A DNA stretch of 64,000 bases from Vibrio echinoideorum (GCF_024347455.1 NZ_AP025483.1:992001-1056000), one strand, 5' to 3'. Shown: positions 1 to 8,991, counted from the first letter of the stretch. Notes: generated by a model not told the origin, from the letters alone. Numbers and translations: made by a program.

Positions 1-59
1 ATGAATCATCATTGTTAGCGGGTTGAAGCAAAAGCGAGTAATAAAGACCTAAGTAATAA

Positions 60-85
60 AAAACCAGAGCATCGGCTCTGGTTTT
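60..85. terminator. Bidirectional intrinsic terminator
   Basis: An 11-bp perfect stem (AAAACCAGAGC / GCTCTGGTTTT) with a 4-nt ATCG loop is flanked by A and T tracts. It lies just beyond the 3' end of the LysR gene and can also stop a rightward transcript entering from outside the window. Confidence 0.85.
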
Positions 86-109
86 TTGTTTGTGAGGAAG
101 GGGGAGAGT

Positions 110-985
110 CTAATGGATGTGGTACGCGATCACAAAATCGATAAACAATCTAACTTTCTCTGGCAGGTGGTCTTTGTGGTTATAAAGCATGTAAATATCA
201 CGAGGGTTAGCGCTCCAGTCCTCTAAGACTTGCACTAAGCTGCCATCTTCAATGTATTCACGGATCATGACATCAGGCATTAGGGTGATACCTAGGCCTT
301 CAGAACACGCTTGTCTAACAACATTGAGTGCATTCGCGTTGAAACGACCTTTCTCGCTGTTAACCACCGTCTCTTCATTCGAATTACTCAGTTGCCACTT
401 AATGAGCGGGTAGCCTTTGAGTAAGGAATGGTTTGCTAATTCTTCCGCATGGCTTGGTGCCGGGTTTTTAGCTAAATAATCAGGGCTTGCGATAAGAATA
501 TCTTTTACTTCACTGATTTTTCTGGCGATTAGGCTTGAATCACGTTGCGGGCCGACTCGGAAAATTACGTCCCATTCCGTTGGATCAAGCTGGTCGGCTT
601 GGTTGTTCATCATCAACTCAATATTGATATCAGGGTATTGAGTCATGAATTCGCTGAACATCGGCATCATCATGCGCTTGGTAAGGTTAGAGGGAGCCGT
701 AATACGAATCTTACCTGAAGCGCCTTTACAGACGTCAGTGAGCTCCTCTGCGGTAGAAGACAGACGTTGCAACAGCGGAGAGCATTCATTGAAAAAACGT
801 TCGCCAGCTTCCGTTAAAGAGAGTTTACGCGCGTGTCTATTGAGAAGCCTTAGGTTCAAAGAATCTTCTAGGGCTTGGATGCGTCGTGTTATGGTCGCAA
901 CCGGAATCATAGTCTTGCGTGATGTTGCGGTGTAGCTCCCATTTTCAACGACGAGTCGAAAGAGGTTTAAATCATCTAATTTCAT
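110..985 (-). CDS. LysR-family transcriptional regulator
   Basis: A 291-aa LysR-type regulator. Residues 1-60 form the winged helix-turn-helix (starting MKLDDLNLFRLVVENGSY, with TRRIQALED in the recognition region). Residues ~88-290 form the periplasmic-binding-protein-like effector domain. The effector half resembles the CrgA-like LysR group, but no target can be named. I chose the ATG at 985 because LysR proteins conventionally begin a few residues before the LxxF motif; an in-frame ATG lies 12 nt further upstream. It is divergent from rssB across about 230 bp, so it could act on that intergenic region, but no inverted T-N11-A site stands out. The ligand is unknown. Confidence 0.85.
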   Translation of the reverse strand: MKLDDLNLFRLVVENGSYTATSRKTMIPVATITRRIQALEDSLNLRLLNRHARKLSLTEAGERFFNECSPLLQRLSSTAEELTDVCKGASGKIRITAPSNLTKRMMMPMFSEFMTQYPDINIELMMNNQADQLDPTEWDVIFRVGPQRDSSLIARKISEVKDILIASPDYLAKNPAPSHAEELANHSLLKGYPLIKWQLSNSNEETVVNSEKGRFNANALNVVRQACSEGLGITLMPDVMIREYIEDGSLVQVLEDWSANPRDIYMLYNHKDHLPEKVRLFIDFVIAYHIH

Positions 986-1213
986 AAATCCAGACACATT
1001 TGTTTACAATCTCACCTAATTTATACGTAACACTGAGATCAATGTTTGCGTCACGTCAACTTGTTGCACTATTTACAAGTATTTCAATCCTTGTCACGAA
1101 TTACCAGTAAAGAGAGCAAATTTGTGTATTTAGCATTTTATTACTAAGTTTTATATTAGTTCTTGGAACAGATAACAATAATAATTCGACTTAGTTTTGT
1201 GAGGTTAGAGATT

Positions 1214-2317
1214 ATGTACAAAACTTACAGTCAGCCAGTAATGACCTCGGCTCAGGAGATGATCAACCAAAAATGCGTTATGTTGGTTGATGATGACCCC
1301 ATTTTTCGCCGTATAACTAGTGCCTACTTAGATGCAATTGGTTATAAAGTGGTTGAGGCTGAAAATGGACTGGACGCTTTGCAGAAGCTTAGAGATTCAG
1401 CGCCAGATTTAATTGTGTGTGACTTATCAATGCCAATATTGGATGGCATCGAGCTCGTTGAGGAGCTCAGTTTGGAGTATCCATCACTGCCCATGATTGT
1501 TGTGTCAGCGACAGACGACATGTCAGATGTCGCTAAAGCGCTGCGCTTTGGCATTAAAGACTTTTTAGCGAAGCCTTTAGAAGATCACGGCCATTTAGGA
1601 AGCGCGATAGCGAATACGTTGAAAGACTCGTTTGACAATATTTCAGACCAGCGAGATTTTTCAAGCCAATGGTTTTGCGTTGACGACGGAGGAGAGATCC
1701 CCGAAGACCAAGAGCTACATTGGCATCTGAATTACTTACAAGAAAATCCTAGTGCAGCAAGAGACTTACTGCATGCATTGCTTCCTGAAAAAGACACAAG
1801 ACAAGGGGCGTGGCGCTGTAGTTATCGATTACTACAATCAACAGAGCTGATGCCACTCGTTTTTGATTACGCGTGGATGATGAACGGGCAGTTTGCTTTT
1901 TATCTAGTCGACTCGTCCTCATCAGATAATGGTAGCTCAGCCTCTACGTTATTGGTGAGAGCGCTATTTCATGATTACATAAGAAATAGAAAAGATTTTA
2001 ATGTTGATCTGAAAGATATTGCTGAGATTTTAGAGAAGGGGATTCAGTGCTCCAAATGTGCAACTCCCGTGAATGCCTTATTTGGTGTCGCTGATCTTGC
2101 CGAGGGAACAATATCTATTTTGCCTGCGGGGTTAGATGGACGTTGGTCGAATGGTGAGATGAATCAACACATTGCTGCTGGTGAGCGCTTGGGTGAAAAC
2201 TGTAAAAAGAATTTCATTACACGAGATTTGCCGATCGAAAAAGGGTGTCAACTCTCACTCAGCCTGCTTGGGGCGGCCAATTTTAGTCTAGACATACATC
2301 AAGGGTCCACCGATTAA
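1214..2317 (+). CDS. rssB: RssB-type response regulator (RpoS proteolysis adaptor)
   Basis: A 367-aa orphan response regulator. The receiver domain (about residues 20-140) has the acidic pocket VDDDP, the phospho-acceptor D70 in VCDLSMP, and an ISATEN/ADIAKALR-like stretch (VSATDDMSDVAKALRFG) closely resembling E. coli RssB. The C-terminal half resembles the inactive PP2C-like domain of RssB and lacks a metal-binding phosphatase signature. In E. coli RssB delivers sigma-S to ClpXP; the same role is inferred here. The first in-frame ATG is 51 nt upstream, but the ATG at 1214 follows GAGGTTAGAG at good spacing. The neighbourhood differs from E. coli (no rssA or galU). It ends with no clear terminator. 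Confidence 0.8.
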   Translation: MYKTYSQPVMTSAQEMINQKCVMLVDDDPIFRRITSAYLDAIGYKVVEAENGLDALQKLRDSAPDLIVCDLSMPILDGIELVEELSLEYPSLPMIVVSATDDMSDVAKALRFGIKDFLAKPLEDHGHLGSAIANTLKDSFDNISDQRDFSSQWFCVDDGGEIPEDQELHWHLNYLQENPSAARDLLHALLPEKDTRQGAWRCSYRLLQSTELMPLVFDYAWMMNGQFAFYLVDSSSSDNGSSASTLLVRALFHDYIRNRKDFNVDLKDIAEILEKGIQCSKCATPVNALFGVADLAEGTISILPAGLDGRWSNGEMNQHIAAGERLGENCKKNFITRDLPIEKGCQLSLSLLGAANFSLDIHQGSTD

Positions 2318-2465
2318 CCCTATATTTCCTCGGTTTTTGTGAATAATTGATTAAGGTATAGTTGCGCAAATGGTGTGACTATGCCTTTTTTGTTAAATGT
2401 CGATTTAGCAAAGAGGGTTTGGTTCGCCAGACATTTACCTTTACTAACAAAAACAAGAAGTAATC

Positions 2466-2603
2466 ATGGCAGATAACAAAGACTTTCAAGACCCGTTTAA
2501 TGTATTCTACTTTCTAGGATTTTTAGCCGCATTTATAGCGATTCCATTGCTACCAGCGACCCTTACGTTGTTCCGTGTATTCAATGGTTACGCAACATTC
2601 TAG
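2466..2603 (+). CDS. 45-aa small membrane protein
   Basis: This short ORF encodes 45 residues. The N-terminus is hydrophilic (MADNKDFQDPFNVF) and is followed by one predicted transmembrane helix (about residues 15-37, rich in L, F, A and I) and a short tail. It is preceded by AAGAAG six bases before ATG and lies 47 nt upstream of the ybaN start on the same strand, suggesting a shared transcript. I recognise no family. It could be a regulator or subunit of a membrane complex, but nothing in the sequence says which. The Shine-Dalgarno match and hydrophobic pattern support real coding; length limits certainty. Confidence 0.55.
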   Translation: MADNKDFQDPFNVFYFLGFLAAFIAIPLLPATLTLFRVFNGYATF

Positions 2604-2650
2604 TTAAGCTATTTTAGCCAACCTATTATAGTTAACTCAAGGAGGCCACA

Positions 2651-3049
2651 ATTAGCGTTCGAGTTTTAAGCCTCAATATTGCTGGTGGCCTTTGTATATT
2701 TCTCGCAGTTCTAGGGATTGTTTTACCGGTACTGCCAACCACTCCTTTTCTCCTTCTTGCTAGCGCATGCTTTATGCGAAGCAATCCGAAAGTTCATAAA
2801 TGGATGCACGAGCACAAAACGCTTGGTCCTTTATTGAACAATTGGTATCAACACGGTGCCGTGACTAAACAAGTTAAAACGCGTGGCGTATTCTTTATCT
2901 TGTTGAGTTTTGCGTTATCCATCTACTTTGCCCCGATCATTTGGGTCAAGGTTTTCCTAATTTTCGTACTTGTTATTCTTCTCACATGGTTTATGCGACT
3001 TCCAACTCATGAGTTAGTTGCTGACAGCAAAGAAAATCACTACCATTAA
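2651..3049 (+). CDS. ybaN: YbaN/DUF454 inner-membrane protein, apparent ATT start
   Basis: A 132-aa DUF454 protein. Two hydrophobic blocks (residues ~4-30 and ~75-105) surround the family motif LPVLPTTPFLLLA, as in E. coli YbaN (125 aa). The conserved reading begins well before the first ATG at 2774. The frame has a stop at 2633-2635 and no ATG, GTG or TTG before 2774. The strong Shine-Dalgarno AAGGAGG at 2639-2645 lies five bases before ATT at 2651, so ATT is the best-supported initiator. Function is unknown. It lies upstream of apt, dnaX, ybaB and recR, the same order as E. coli. Confidence 0.8.
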   Translation: MSVRVLSLNIAGGLCIFLAVLGIVLPVLPTTPFLLLASACFMRSNPKVHKWMHEHKTLGPLLNNWYQHGAVTKQVKTRGVFFILLSFALSIYFAPIIWVKVFLIFVLVILLTWFMRLPTHELVADSKENHYH

Positions 3050-3212
3050 GCCAGTGTGCCTGCTTGTTTAGCGGGCGTTTATTATTTCAGCAATGATAGT
3101 TATGACTCTCGTTGCAATGAATACCAATCGTACCTTTCCTTGATTTCGTGCGTTAACTTATTCGATTCGTTAACGAGAGTTTGGAAAGCGGCCTAATGAA
3201 GTGCATAAGATT

Positions 3213-3758
3213 ATGAACACAGAAAAAATATCTTTGATCAAAGCTAGCATCAAAAGCATTCCTGATTACCCGAAAGCGGGTATTTTGTTCCGTGACGTGA
3301 CGAGCTTGATGGAAGATCCAGCGGCTTACAAAGCGACTATCGACCTGTTGGCGGAAACTTACAAGGATATGGGCTTTACTAAGATCGTTGGTACTGAAGC
3401 TCGTGGTTTCCTATTTGGTGCGCCTTTGGCACTTGAGCTTGGTGTTGGCTTCATTCCAGTTCGTAAACCTGGCAAGTTACCTCGTCAGACTGTGGCTCAA
3501 TCTTATGAACTTGAGTACGGCACAGATACATTAGAAATTCATACAGATGCTATCGTTGAAGGCGATAAAGTACTTATGGTTGATGATTTGCTTGCAACAG
3601 GTGGTACGATTGAAGCAACAACAAAGTTGATTCGTCAGCTTGGTGGTGTGGTAGAACACGCTGCATTTGTTATTAACCTTCCAGAAATCGGTGGTGAGAA
3701 GCGCTTACAAGGCTTAGGCTTAGAAGTGTTTAGCATCTGCGAATTCGACGGTCATTAA
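3213..3758 (+). CDS. apt: Adenine phosphoribosyltransferase
   Basis: A 181-aa cytoplasmic type I phosphoribosyltransferase converting adenine plus PRPP to AMP in purine salvage. The PRPP-binding loop appears as [13 protein letters not shown] (residues ~118-130). The N-terminal [15 protein letters not shown] motif is typical of bacterial Apt, and the length matches E. coli (183 aa). A GTG lies four codons upstream in frame; the ATG at 3213 fits Vibrio homologues (MNTEK start). It is separated from dnaX by only 18 bp, as in the E. coli apt-dnaX arrangement. No PurR palindrome was seen in the leader. Confidence 0.95.
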   Translation: MNTEKISLIKASIKSIPDYPKAGILFRDVTSLMEDPAAYKATIDLLAETYKDMGFTKIVGTEARGFLFGAPLALELGVGFIPVRKPGKLPRQTVAQSYELEYGTDTLEIHTDAIVEGDKVLMVDDLLATGGTIEATTKLIRQLGGVVEHAAFVINLPEIGGEKRLQGLGLEVFSICEFDGH

Positions 3759-3776
3759 TCCTTTTCGGAATTATTC

Positions 3777-6032
3777 ATGAGCTATCTTGCGTTAGCGCGA
3801 AAATGGCGACCAACCAAATTCAAAGAAGTGGTTGGTCAAGCCCATGTTTTAACAGCATTAGAGAATGCCCTTAGCCAGAATAGGTTGCACCATGCTTACC
3901 TATTCAGTGGTACTCGTGGTGTAGGTAAAACTACCATCGGCCGCTTGTTTGCTAAGGGACTCAACTGTGAAACAGGCATTACCTCAACACCTTGTGGTGA
4001 GTGTGCAACTTGTAAAGAGATCGATGAAGGTCGTTTTGTTGACCTGCTCGAGATTGATGCGGCATCACGTACAAAGGTTGAAGATACCCGCGAGCTTCTG
4101 GACAATGTTCAGTACAAGCCTGCGCGCGGTCGCTTCAAGGTTTACCTTATCGATGAAGTACACATGCTTTCTAGGCACAGCTTCAATGCACTTCTAAAGA
4201 CCTTAGAAGAGCCGCCTGAGTATGTGAAGTTCTTGCTAGCAACGACGGATCCACAGAAACTTCCAGTGACTATTTTGTCGCGTTGTCTGCAGTTCCATCT
4301 TAAGCCGATCAGCGTTGACAATATTCACGAACAACTCGACCATATTCTTGAACAAGAAAATGTGACGTCTGAGTCTCGTGCGCTCGGAATGATTGCTCAT
4401 GCTGCTGATGGCAGTATGCGTGATGCTCTGAGTTTAACGGATCAAGCGATCGCGTTAGGTAACGGTAATGTAGCAACAGATACGGTTGCTCACATGCTCG
4501 GTACACTTGATACCGACCAAGCGATCCATCTTCTTGAGGCTATCAGCAGCAAACAACCGCAAGCGGCAATGGCGTGTATTCAAAGCCTTGCTGAAAATGG
4601 CGTGGAATGGGATGGGTTATTGAGTCAACTTGCGACTCAATTGCATCGTCTGGCCATGTACCAAGCGCTACCATCAACCTTAGATAAAGCGCAGCCTGAT
4701 GCTGAGAGATTAGAACTGCTTAGCAAAGCGTTAAGTCCACAAGATATCCAGCTGTACTATCAGATTGTGCTGAAAGGGCGTCAAGACCTACCATTATCAC
4801 CAACCGCTCGTGTTGGAATTGAGATGGTGGTTCTGCGTATGTTGGCATTCAGACCTACAGAGCAAGTTAGTGCGACAGCTATCTCGACTGAATCGACTAG
4901 CCCAGCGGCAGCAGTTCAAGCACAGGCTCCAGCTCAGAGTGTTGCTCAGCCTGTGAGTCAACCAGCGCCAACGGCAGCTCCAAGACAGCCAGCTCAGGCT
5001 CCTGCGGTTTCACAGCCTCAAGTGCAGCGACAAGCTTCTCAACAAGCTCCTGTTCAGCAGCCAGTGCAACAGCAACAGCAGAATCCAGCACAATATTCAG
5101 ATTCGCAAGGTTACGCCGATCACTCCGGCAACCAAGGGTATCCAGAACAGGATTACCCGCACAGCCAGTATGATGCGCCACCGACTTACGATGAACGTCC
5201 AAGTTACAGTGCAGAGCAGCCTCAGCAACAACAAACGAATTATCAGAGCCAGAGTCCGGTTCAACAATCAAGCGCTGCTCCTTCTGCTTCACAAGAGCAA
5301 TCAGCGCGTGCAACTTCGCCTGTGAGTGGCTTACGCCACCAATTGCGTTCTCAACGCAGAGGCAGTGCTGCACCAGAAAATAAAGGCTCAGCGCCAAAAA
5401 AGACTAAAGCGACACCTGCGAAAACTTCAGTTCTTGACCGAGTTGCCCAGCAACACGGTAGTTCTGAGCGGGTGTCGCCAGCTTCTTTATCTACCTCTTC
5501 GACAGAAAATGTGACCAATGATAATGAACCTTATCGCTGGAAACCGTCTAAACCTGTAGTCAAAGAGGTGAGCAAAGAGCTTACACCCACTCAGATCAAG
5601 CGCGCGCTTGAGCATATTAAGACACCAGAAATGGTCGATAAATTGCTTCAAGAATCTATTGCTCAAGATGAATGGTCCGCCACGATTCAAAGGCTAGAGA
5701 CAGCAAAGCTTGTTGAACAGTTAGCATTGAATTCAGTATTTGCTAAGAATGACACATCGATAACCTTAACGTTAAGAGCGAGCCAGGCTCACTTGAATAC
5801 GGACCGTGCTCAGAGTGAGCTATTACAGTCTCTCAATACGGTACTAGGCGAAGAGTGTCATTTGAGTGTTGAAATCGGTGACGGTGGAGAAACGCCTCTC
5901 GAGTTAAGAGAGCGGTTGTATCAAAGCAAGTTGAAAGACGCGTTTGCGAGCTTGGAAAACGATGCCAATGTACAATTTATCGAAAGACGTTTTGCTGCTG
6001 AACTAGATAGAGACAGCGTTCGTCCAATCTAG
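3777..6032 (+). CDS. dnaX: DNA polymerase III tau subunit (and gamma by frameshift)
   Basis: A 751-aa clamp-loader ATPase. Domain I has Walker A GTRGVGKTT (residues ~45-53), a four-Cys zinc module (CNCETG...CGECATC, ~64-79) and a DEVH Walker B. Domains II and III run to about residue 370. A Pro/Gln/Ala/Ser-rich linker (~370-545) follows, then the tau-specific C-terminal domains that bind DnaB helicase and the polymerase alpha subunit. Within the linker a -1 slippery heptamer at 5396-5402 would give a 543-aa gamma product ending Lys-Lys-Asp. The linker is longer and more Gln-rich than in E. coli (tau 643 aa). It sits between apt and ybaB. Confidence 0.97.
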   Translation: MSYLALARKWRPTKFKEVVGQAHVLTALENALSQNRLHHAYLFSGTRGVGKTTIGRLFAKGLNCETGITSTPCGECATCKEIDEGRFVDLLEIDAASRTKVEDTRELLDNVQYKPARGRFKVYLIDEVHMLSRHSFNALLKTLEEPPEYVKFLLATTDPQKLPVTILSRCLQFHLKPISVDNIHEQLDHILEQENVTSESRALGMIAHAADGSMRDALSLTDQAIALGNGNVATDTVAHMLGTLDTDQAIHLLEAISSKQPQAAMACIQSLAENGVEWDGLLSQLATQLHRLAMYQALPSTLDKAQPDAERLELLSKALSPQDIQLYYQIVLKGRQDLPLSPTARVGIEMVVLRMLAFRPTEQVSATAISTESTSPAAAVQAQAPAQSVAQPVSQPAPTAAPRQPAQAPAVSQPQVQRQASQQAPVQQPVQQQQQNPAQYSDSQGYADHSGNQGYPEQDYPHSQYDAPPTYDERPSYSAEQPQQQQTNYQSQSPVQQSSAAPSASQEQSARATSPVSGLRHQLRSQRRGSAAPENKGSAPKKTKATPAKTSVLDRVAQQHGSSERVSPASLSTSSTENVTNDNEPYRWKPSKPVVKEVSKELTPTQIKRALEHIKTPEMVDKLLQESIAQDEWSATIQRLETAKLVEQLALNSVFAKNDTSITLTLRASQAHLNTDRAQSELLQSLNTVLGEECHLSVEIGDGGETPLELRERLYQSKLKDAFASLENDANVQFIERRFAAELDRDSVRPI
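5382..5478 (+). promoter_or_regulatory. Programmed -1 ribosomal frameshift signal in dnaX
   Basis: The slippery heptamer A AAA AAG (5396-5402) is in the correct zero frame (CCA AAA AAG). An AAAGG Shine-Dalgarno-like element lies nine bases upstream. After a -1 slip the next codons are GAC TAA, giving a stop at 5405-5407. Downstream, six bases after the heptamer, GCGACACC (5409-5416) pairs perfectly with GGTGTCGC (5471-5478). Inside this lies a second hairpin at 5437-5459 (ACCG-A-GTTGC / GCAAC-A-CGGT, CCA loop). The heptamer and upstream element match E. coli dnaX; the large bulged stimulator is my reading by eye. Confidence 0.85.
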
Positions 6033-6216
6033 CGTTCCTTCAATATAACGTTCTTCCAATACAGATATGTCTTTCATTTGGTGATGGGCATATCATCCTT
6101 GGAAAGCAAATCAGAGAACTGAACTCGTGGGGTTGAATCACAATGCTTTAACCCCCATTTAAGCCCTTAGTAGCTTAAATGATTTTAATAAACCAATTAG
6201 ACCAGAGAGTATTAAC

Positions 6217-6546
6217 ATGTTTGGTAAAGGCGGTATGGGCAACATGATGAAGCAAGCCCAGCAAATGCAAGAGCGCATGCAAAAGCTTCAAGAAGAAATC
6301 GCAAATATGGAAATTACAGGTGAGTCAGGTGCTGGCCTTGTAAAAATAACTATCACTGGTAGCCACAGCGTTCGCCGTGTTGATATCGATGAAAGCCTAA
6401 TGGAAGACGATAAAGAGATGCTTGAAGATCTTATCGCTGCTGCTTTCAACGATGCGGCTCGTCGCGTTGAAGAGACTCAAAAAGAGAAAATGGCTGGCGT
6501 AACTGGTGGAATGCAACTTCCACCAGGTATGAAGATGCCTTTCTAA
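6217..6546 (+). CDS. ybaB: YbaB/EbfC nucleoid-associated protein
   Basis: A 109-aa homodimeric DNA-binding protein of the YbaB/EbfC family. The N-terminus [18 protein letters not shown] and the amphipathic helix to about residue 28 are characteristic. The central beta region contains [17 protein letters not shown] and the C-terminus ends with a Gly/Met-rich tail. It lies between dnaX and recR, the classical arrangement, though here a 184-bp gap follows dnaX. That gap has a GGGGTT/AACCCC inverted repeat, so ybaB-recR may have their own promoter. The precise role is uncertain in the family; DNA bridging and binding are known. Confidence 0.95.
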   Translation: MFGKGGMGNMMKQAQQMQERMQKLQEEIANMEITGESGAGLVKITITGSHSVRRVDIDESLMEDDKEMLEDLIAAAFNDAARRVEETQKEKMAGVTGGMQLPPGMKMPF

Positions 6547-6624
6547 GTAACTTATTCTTAAAGGTTAATTCAAGTATTGGTTTGTGTTGAACAAACCGTT
6601 ATTTGAAAATCAGAACGGTTAACT

Positions 6625-7224
6625 ATGCGTACCAGTCATATGCTGGAGCATTTGATGGAGGCCTTACGTTGTCTACCTGGGGTTGGCCCCAAGTCGGCGC
6701 AGCGTATGGCCTTCCATTTGTTACAGCGCGATAGAAAAGGCGGCTTACAGTTAGCAGAGGCACTCAGTCAAGCAATGACAGAGATTGGTCACTGCAATGA
6801 ATGTCGTACTTTTACTGAAGAAGATACCTGCCATATTTGTACTAATCCTAAACGTCAGGATAATGGTCAAATTTGCGTAGTAGAGAGCCCTGCAGATATT
6901 GCAGCAATTGAAGCAACTGGCCAATATTCAGGCCGTTACTTTGTGTTGATGGGGCACCTCTCACCACTTGATGGCATTGGTCCAAGTGATATCGGTCTTG
7001 ATGTCTTGGACTATCGCTTACGTCGTGGTGATATCAACGAAGTTATTCTAGCGACCAATCCAACCGTCGAAGGTGAAGCGACTGCGCATTATATTGCTGA
7101 ACTGTGTCATGCACATGAGGTGAATGCGAGCCGTATTGCTCACGGTGTCCCTGTTGGTGGAGAGTTAGAGTTGGTGGATGGCACTACGCTTTCGCACTCT
7201 TTACTCGGTCGTCATAAGATCTAA
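6625..7224 (+). CDS. recR: Recombination mediator RecR
   Basis: A 199-aa RecFOR-pathway protein. It has a helix-hairpin-helix (about residues 10-35, [17 protein letters not shown]), a four-Cys zinc finger (CNECRTF...CHIC, about 57-72) and a Toprim domain ([17 protein letters not shown] onward). With RecO it loads RecA on SSB-coated gapped DNA. The length equals the usual 198-201 aa. It starts 78 bp after ybaB and is closed by a strong terminator at 7224-7261. Confidence 0.97.
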   Translation: MRTSHMLEHLMEALRCLPGVGPKSAQRMAFHLLQRDRKGGLQLAEALSQAMTEIGHCNECRTFTEEDTCHICTNPKRQDNGQICVVESPADIAAIEATGQYSGRYFVLMGHLSPLDGIGPSDIGLDVLDYRLRRGDINEVILATNPTVEGEATAHYIAELCHAHEVNASRIAHGVPVGGELELVDGTTLSHSLLGRHKI

Positions 7225-7261
7225 AAAAGCCGCTTGGTGAATCATCACTAAGCGGCTTTTT
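7224..7261 (+). terminator. Intrinsic terminator after recR
   Basis: A long hairpin, AAAAAGCCGCTTGGTGA / TCACTAAGCGGCTTTTT with an ATCA loop and one G-U pair, is followed by a further T-rich run. It begins at the recR stop codon and separates recR from the convergent aqpZ, whose terminator it may also serve. Confidence 0.9.
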
Positions 7262-7320
7262 CTTTTTTTGTTATAAAGCTCTATTCTGAAACGCGTCTAC
7301 TCTAAAACCTTTTCAAACGA

Positions 7321-8010
7321 TTAATCAGAGCCACGTACGGCTTTGTAAATCGCCGCTCCGATCACGGCACCAATAATCGGTGCGACCCAGAATAACCATA
7401 ACTGTGACACAGCCCAATCACCGACAAACACAGCTACGCCGGTACTTCGCGCAGGATTTACAGAGGTATTCGTCACGGGGATACTAATAAGGTGAATTAG
7501 AGTTAAACAAAGACCAATCGCGATAGGTGCAAACCCGGCTGGTGCTTTTGAATCGGTTGCTCCCATAATCACGAACAGGAATACCATGGTCATGACCACT
7601 TCACAGACCAGAGCAGCTGTTAGCGAATAACCACCAGGAGAGTGTTCACCATAACCATTAGCCGCGAAACCAGAGCCAACTACGTCGAATCCAGCTTGCC
7701 CAGATGCGATAACGTATAAAACTCCCCCAGCAATGAGGCCGCCAATCACTTGAGCTATGATGTAAGGGGCAACGTCTTTGGCATCGAAGCGTCCACCGCT
7801 CCAAAGTCCAATAGTAATGGCAGGGTTTAAGTGGCAGCCGGATATATGCCCAAGGGCGAAAGCCATGGTTAATACCGTTAAACCAAAGGCAAGAGAAACG
7901 CCAAGTAAACCGATACCAACATCGGGGAAACCAGCTGCCAAGACGGCACTACCACACCCACCTAACACCAACCAGAATGTACCAAACATCTCTGCGATAT
8001 ATCTATTCAT
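7321..8010 (-). CDS. aqpZ: Aquaporin Z
   Basis: A 229-aa major intrinsic protein in the inner membrane, forming tetrameric water channels. Six transmembrane helices are visible. The two pore-forming half-helices carry the motifs NPAITIG (about residues 61-67) and NPARSTG (about 184-190), with the arginine of the second serving the selectivity filter. The length is that of E. coli AqpZ (231 aa). The N-terminus [23 protein letters not shown] is diagnostic. It stands alone on the minus strand, downstream of the cysteine-cluster gene. Confidence 0.95.
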   Translation of the reverse strand: MNRYIAEMFGTFWLVLGGCGSAVLAAGFPDVGIGLLGVSLAFGLTVLTMAFALGHISGCHLNPAITIGLWSGGRFDAKDVAPYIIAQVIGGLIAGGVLYVIASGQAGFDVVGSGFAANGYGEHSPGGYSLTAALVCEVVMTMVFLFVIMGATDSKAPAGFAPIAIGLCLTLIHLISIPVTNTSVNPARSTGVAVFVGDWAVSQLWLFWVAPIIGAVIGAAIYKAVRGSD

Positions 8011-8110
8011 AACTATCCTTATTAATCTTTACCAGTATCAATAAGATAGTTGAGATTTAACGAAGTTGTGAAATCTTGGGCATATAGGTGATAGAAAAGG
8101 GCAAATACTC

Positions 8111-8359
8111 TTAAGTAATGGCTTCTAATTCGATCAGGTTATCAAGTGCTTCTTGGTCGGTTTTGCCACAAATGACAGGACAGGCTTTGAATTGGTGACA
8201 AACTTTAGGGCGTGAAGCTAGGCCAAATAGCTGGCAAAGATTTTGTTCATTTAATTGAATGCAACGCACGCCAGCAGGCTTGCCATTTGGCATTCCAGGA
8301 ATAGCAGATGTAATACTTGGAGCAACACAGCATGCTCCACAACCTAGGCGACATTCCAT
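8111..8359 (-). CDS. YkgJ-family cysteine-cluster protein
   Basis: An 82-aa protein with the YkgJ/UPF0153 metal-binding pattern. CRLGCGACC is at the N-terminus, CIQLNEQNLCQLF is central, and CHQF...CPVIC lies toward the C-terminus, giving about eight cysteines likely to bind Fe or Zn. Function is unknown. A longer frame exists upstream, but its added residues show no family resemblance and would run through the ycgN promoter. I therefore chose ATG 8359, which places CRLGCGACC right at the start as in the family. It is divergent from ycgN, a related cysteine-cluster family member. Confidence 0.8.
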   Translation of the reverse strand: MECRLGCGACCVAPSITSAIPGMPNGKPAGVRCIQLNEQNLCQLFGLASRPKVCHQFKACPVICGKTDQEALDNLIELEAIT

Positions 8360-8518
8360 CAAATCAAACTCACTAAATAACAGGGTGCGCGATAGTAGCA
8401 AAAAATGATGAGAGTGACAGCTGTTGATTGAATCAAAGAATGAACAATTATTATCCTTGAACTTTTTATGGGCTAGCGGTATAACACGCACCCCAGTAAA
8501 AGAGTAAGAAGTAATCCT

Positions 8519-8956
8519 ATGACGAATCCATTTTGGCAAGAAAAGACACTAGAGCAAATGACCGAGAACGAGTGGGAATCACTGTGTGACGGTTGTGGTA
8601 AGTGTTGCCTACATAAACTAATGGATGAAGATAGCGATGAAGTTTACTACACCAACGTGGCGTGCAGCTGGTTAAACGACAAAACATGTTCGTGTAAAGA
8701 CTACCCGAACCGCTTCACTTCAGGTGAAGAGTGTTTGAAGCTTACTCGTGACAAGATTCATGAATTCCATTGGCTACCAGACACTTGTGCTTACCGCCTT
8801 CTATCAGAATCTAAGCCGATTCCTGAGTGGCATCCGTTGATTACGGGTTCTAAATCAGAGATGCATGCTGCAGGTGAAAGTGTTCGTAACAAAGTGGTAT
8901 ACGAAATCGATGTTGTCGATTGGGAAGACCACATCCTGAATCACCCGAATCGCTAA
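8519..8956 (+). CDS. ycgN: UPF0260/YcgN cysteine-cluster protein
   Basis: A 145-aa UPF0260 protein close to E. coli YcgN. It has the block [20 protein letters not shown] with a CxxCxxCC cluster, further conserved cysteines in [14 protein letters not shown] and [11 protein letters not shown], and the C-terminal [10 protein letters not shown]. The cysteines probably bind a metal or Fe-S cluster. Function is not established. The ATG at 8519 is the only reasonable start. It is followed by a strong hairpin terminator. Divergence from a YkgJ-family gene puts two cysteine-cluster proteins back to back. Confidence 0.9.
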   Translation: MTNPFWQEKTLEQMTENEWESLCDGCGKCCLHKLMDEDSDEVYYTNVACSWLNDKTCSCKDYPNRFTSGEECLKLTRDKIHEFHWLPDTCAYRLLSESKPIPEWHPLITGSKSEMHAAGESVRNKVVYEIDVVDWEDHILNHPNR

Positions 8957-8963
8957 TTATTCT

Positions 8964-8991
8964 AAAACAGCCGCTCTTGAGCGGCTGTTTT
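8964..8991. terminator. Intrinsic terminator after ycgN
   Basis: A perfect 13-bp stem (AAAACAGCCGCTC / GAGCGGCTGTTTT) with only two bases (TT) in the drawn loop starts eight bases after the ycgN stop codon. The flanking A and T runs allow use from both strands. Confidence 0.88.

Noticed and set aside
1..58. 3' end of an upstream gene at the window edge
   Set aside because: Several frames stop early and none shows recognisable sequence in under 60 bases.
4897..5397. 166-codon minus-strand frame inside dnaX
   Set aside because: It is a low-complexity shadow of the Gln/Ala/Pro-rich linker of dnaX in the opposite frame.
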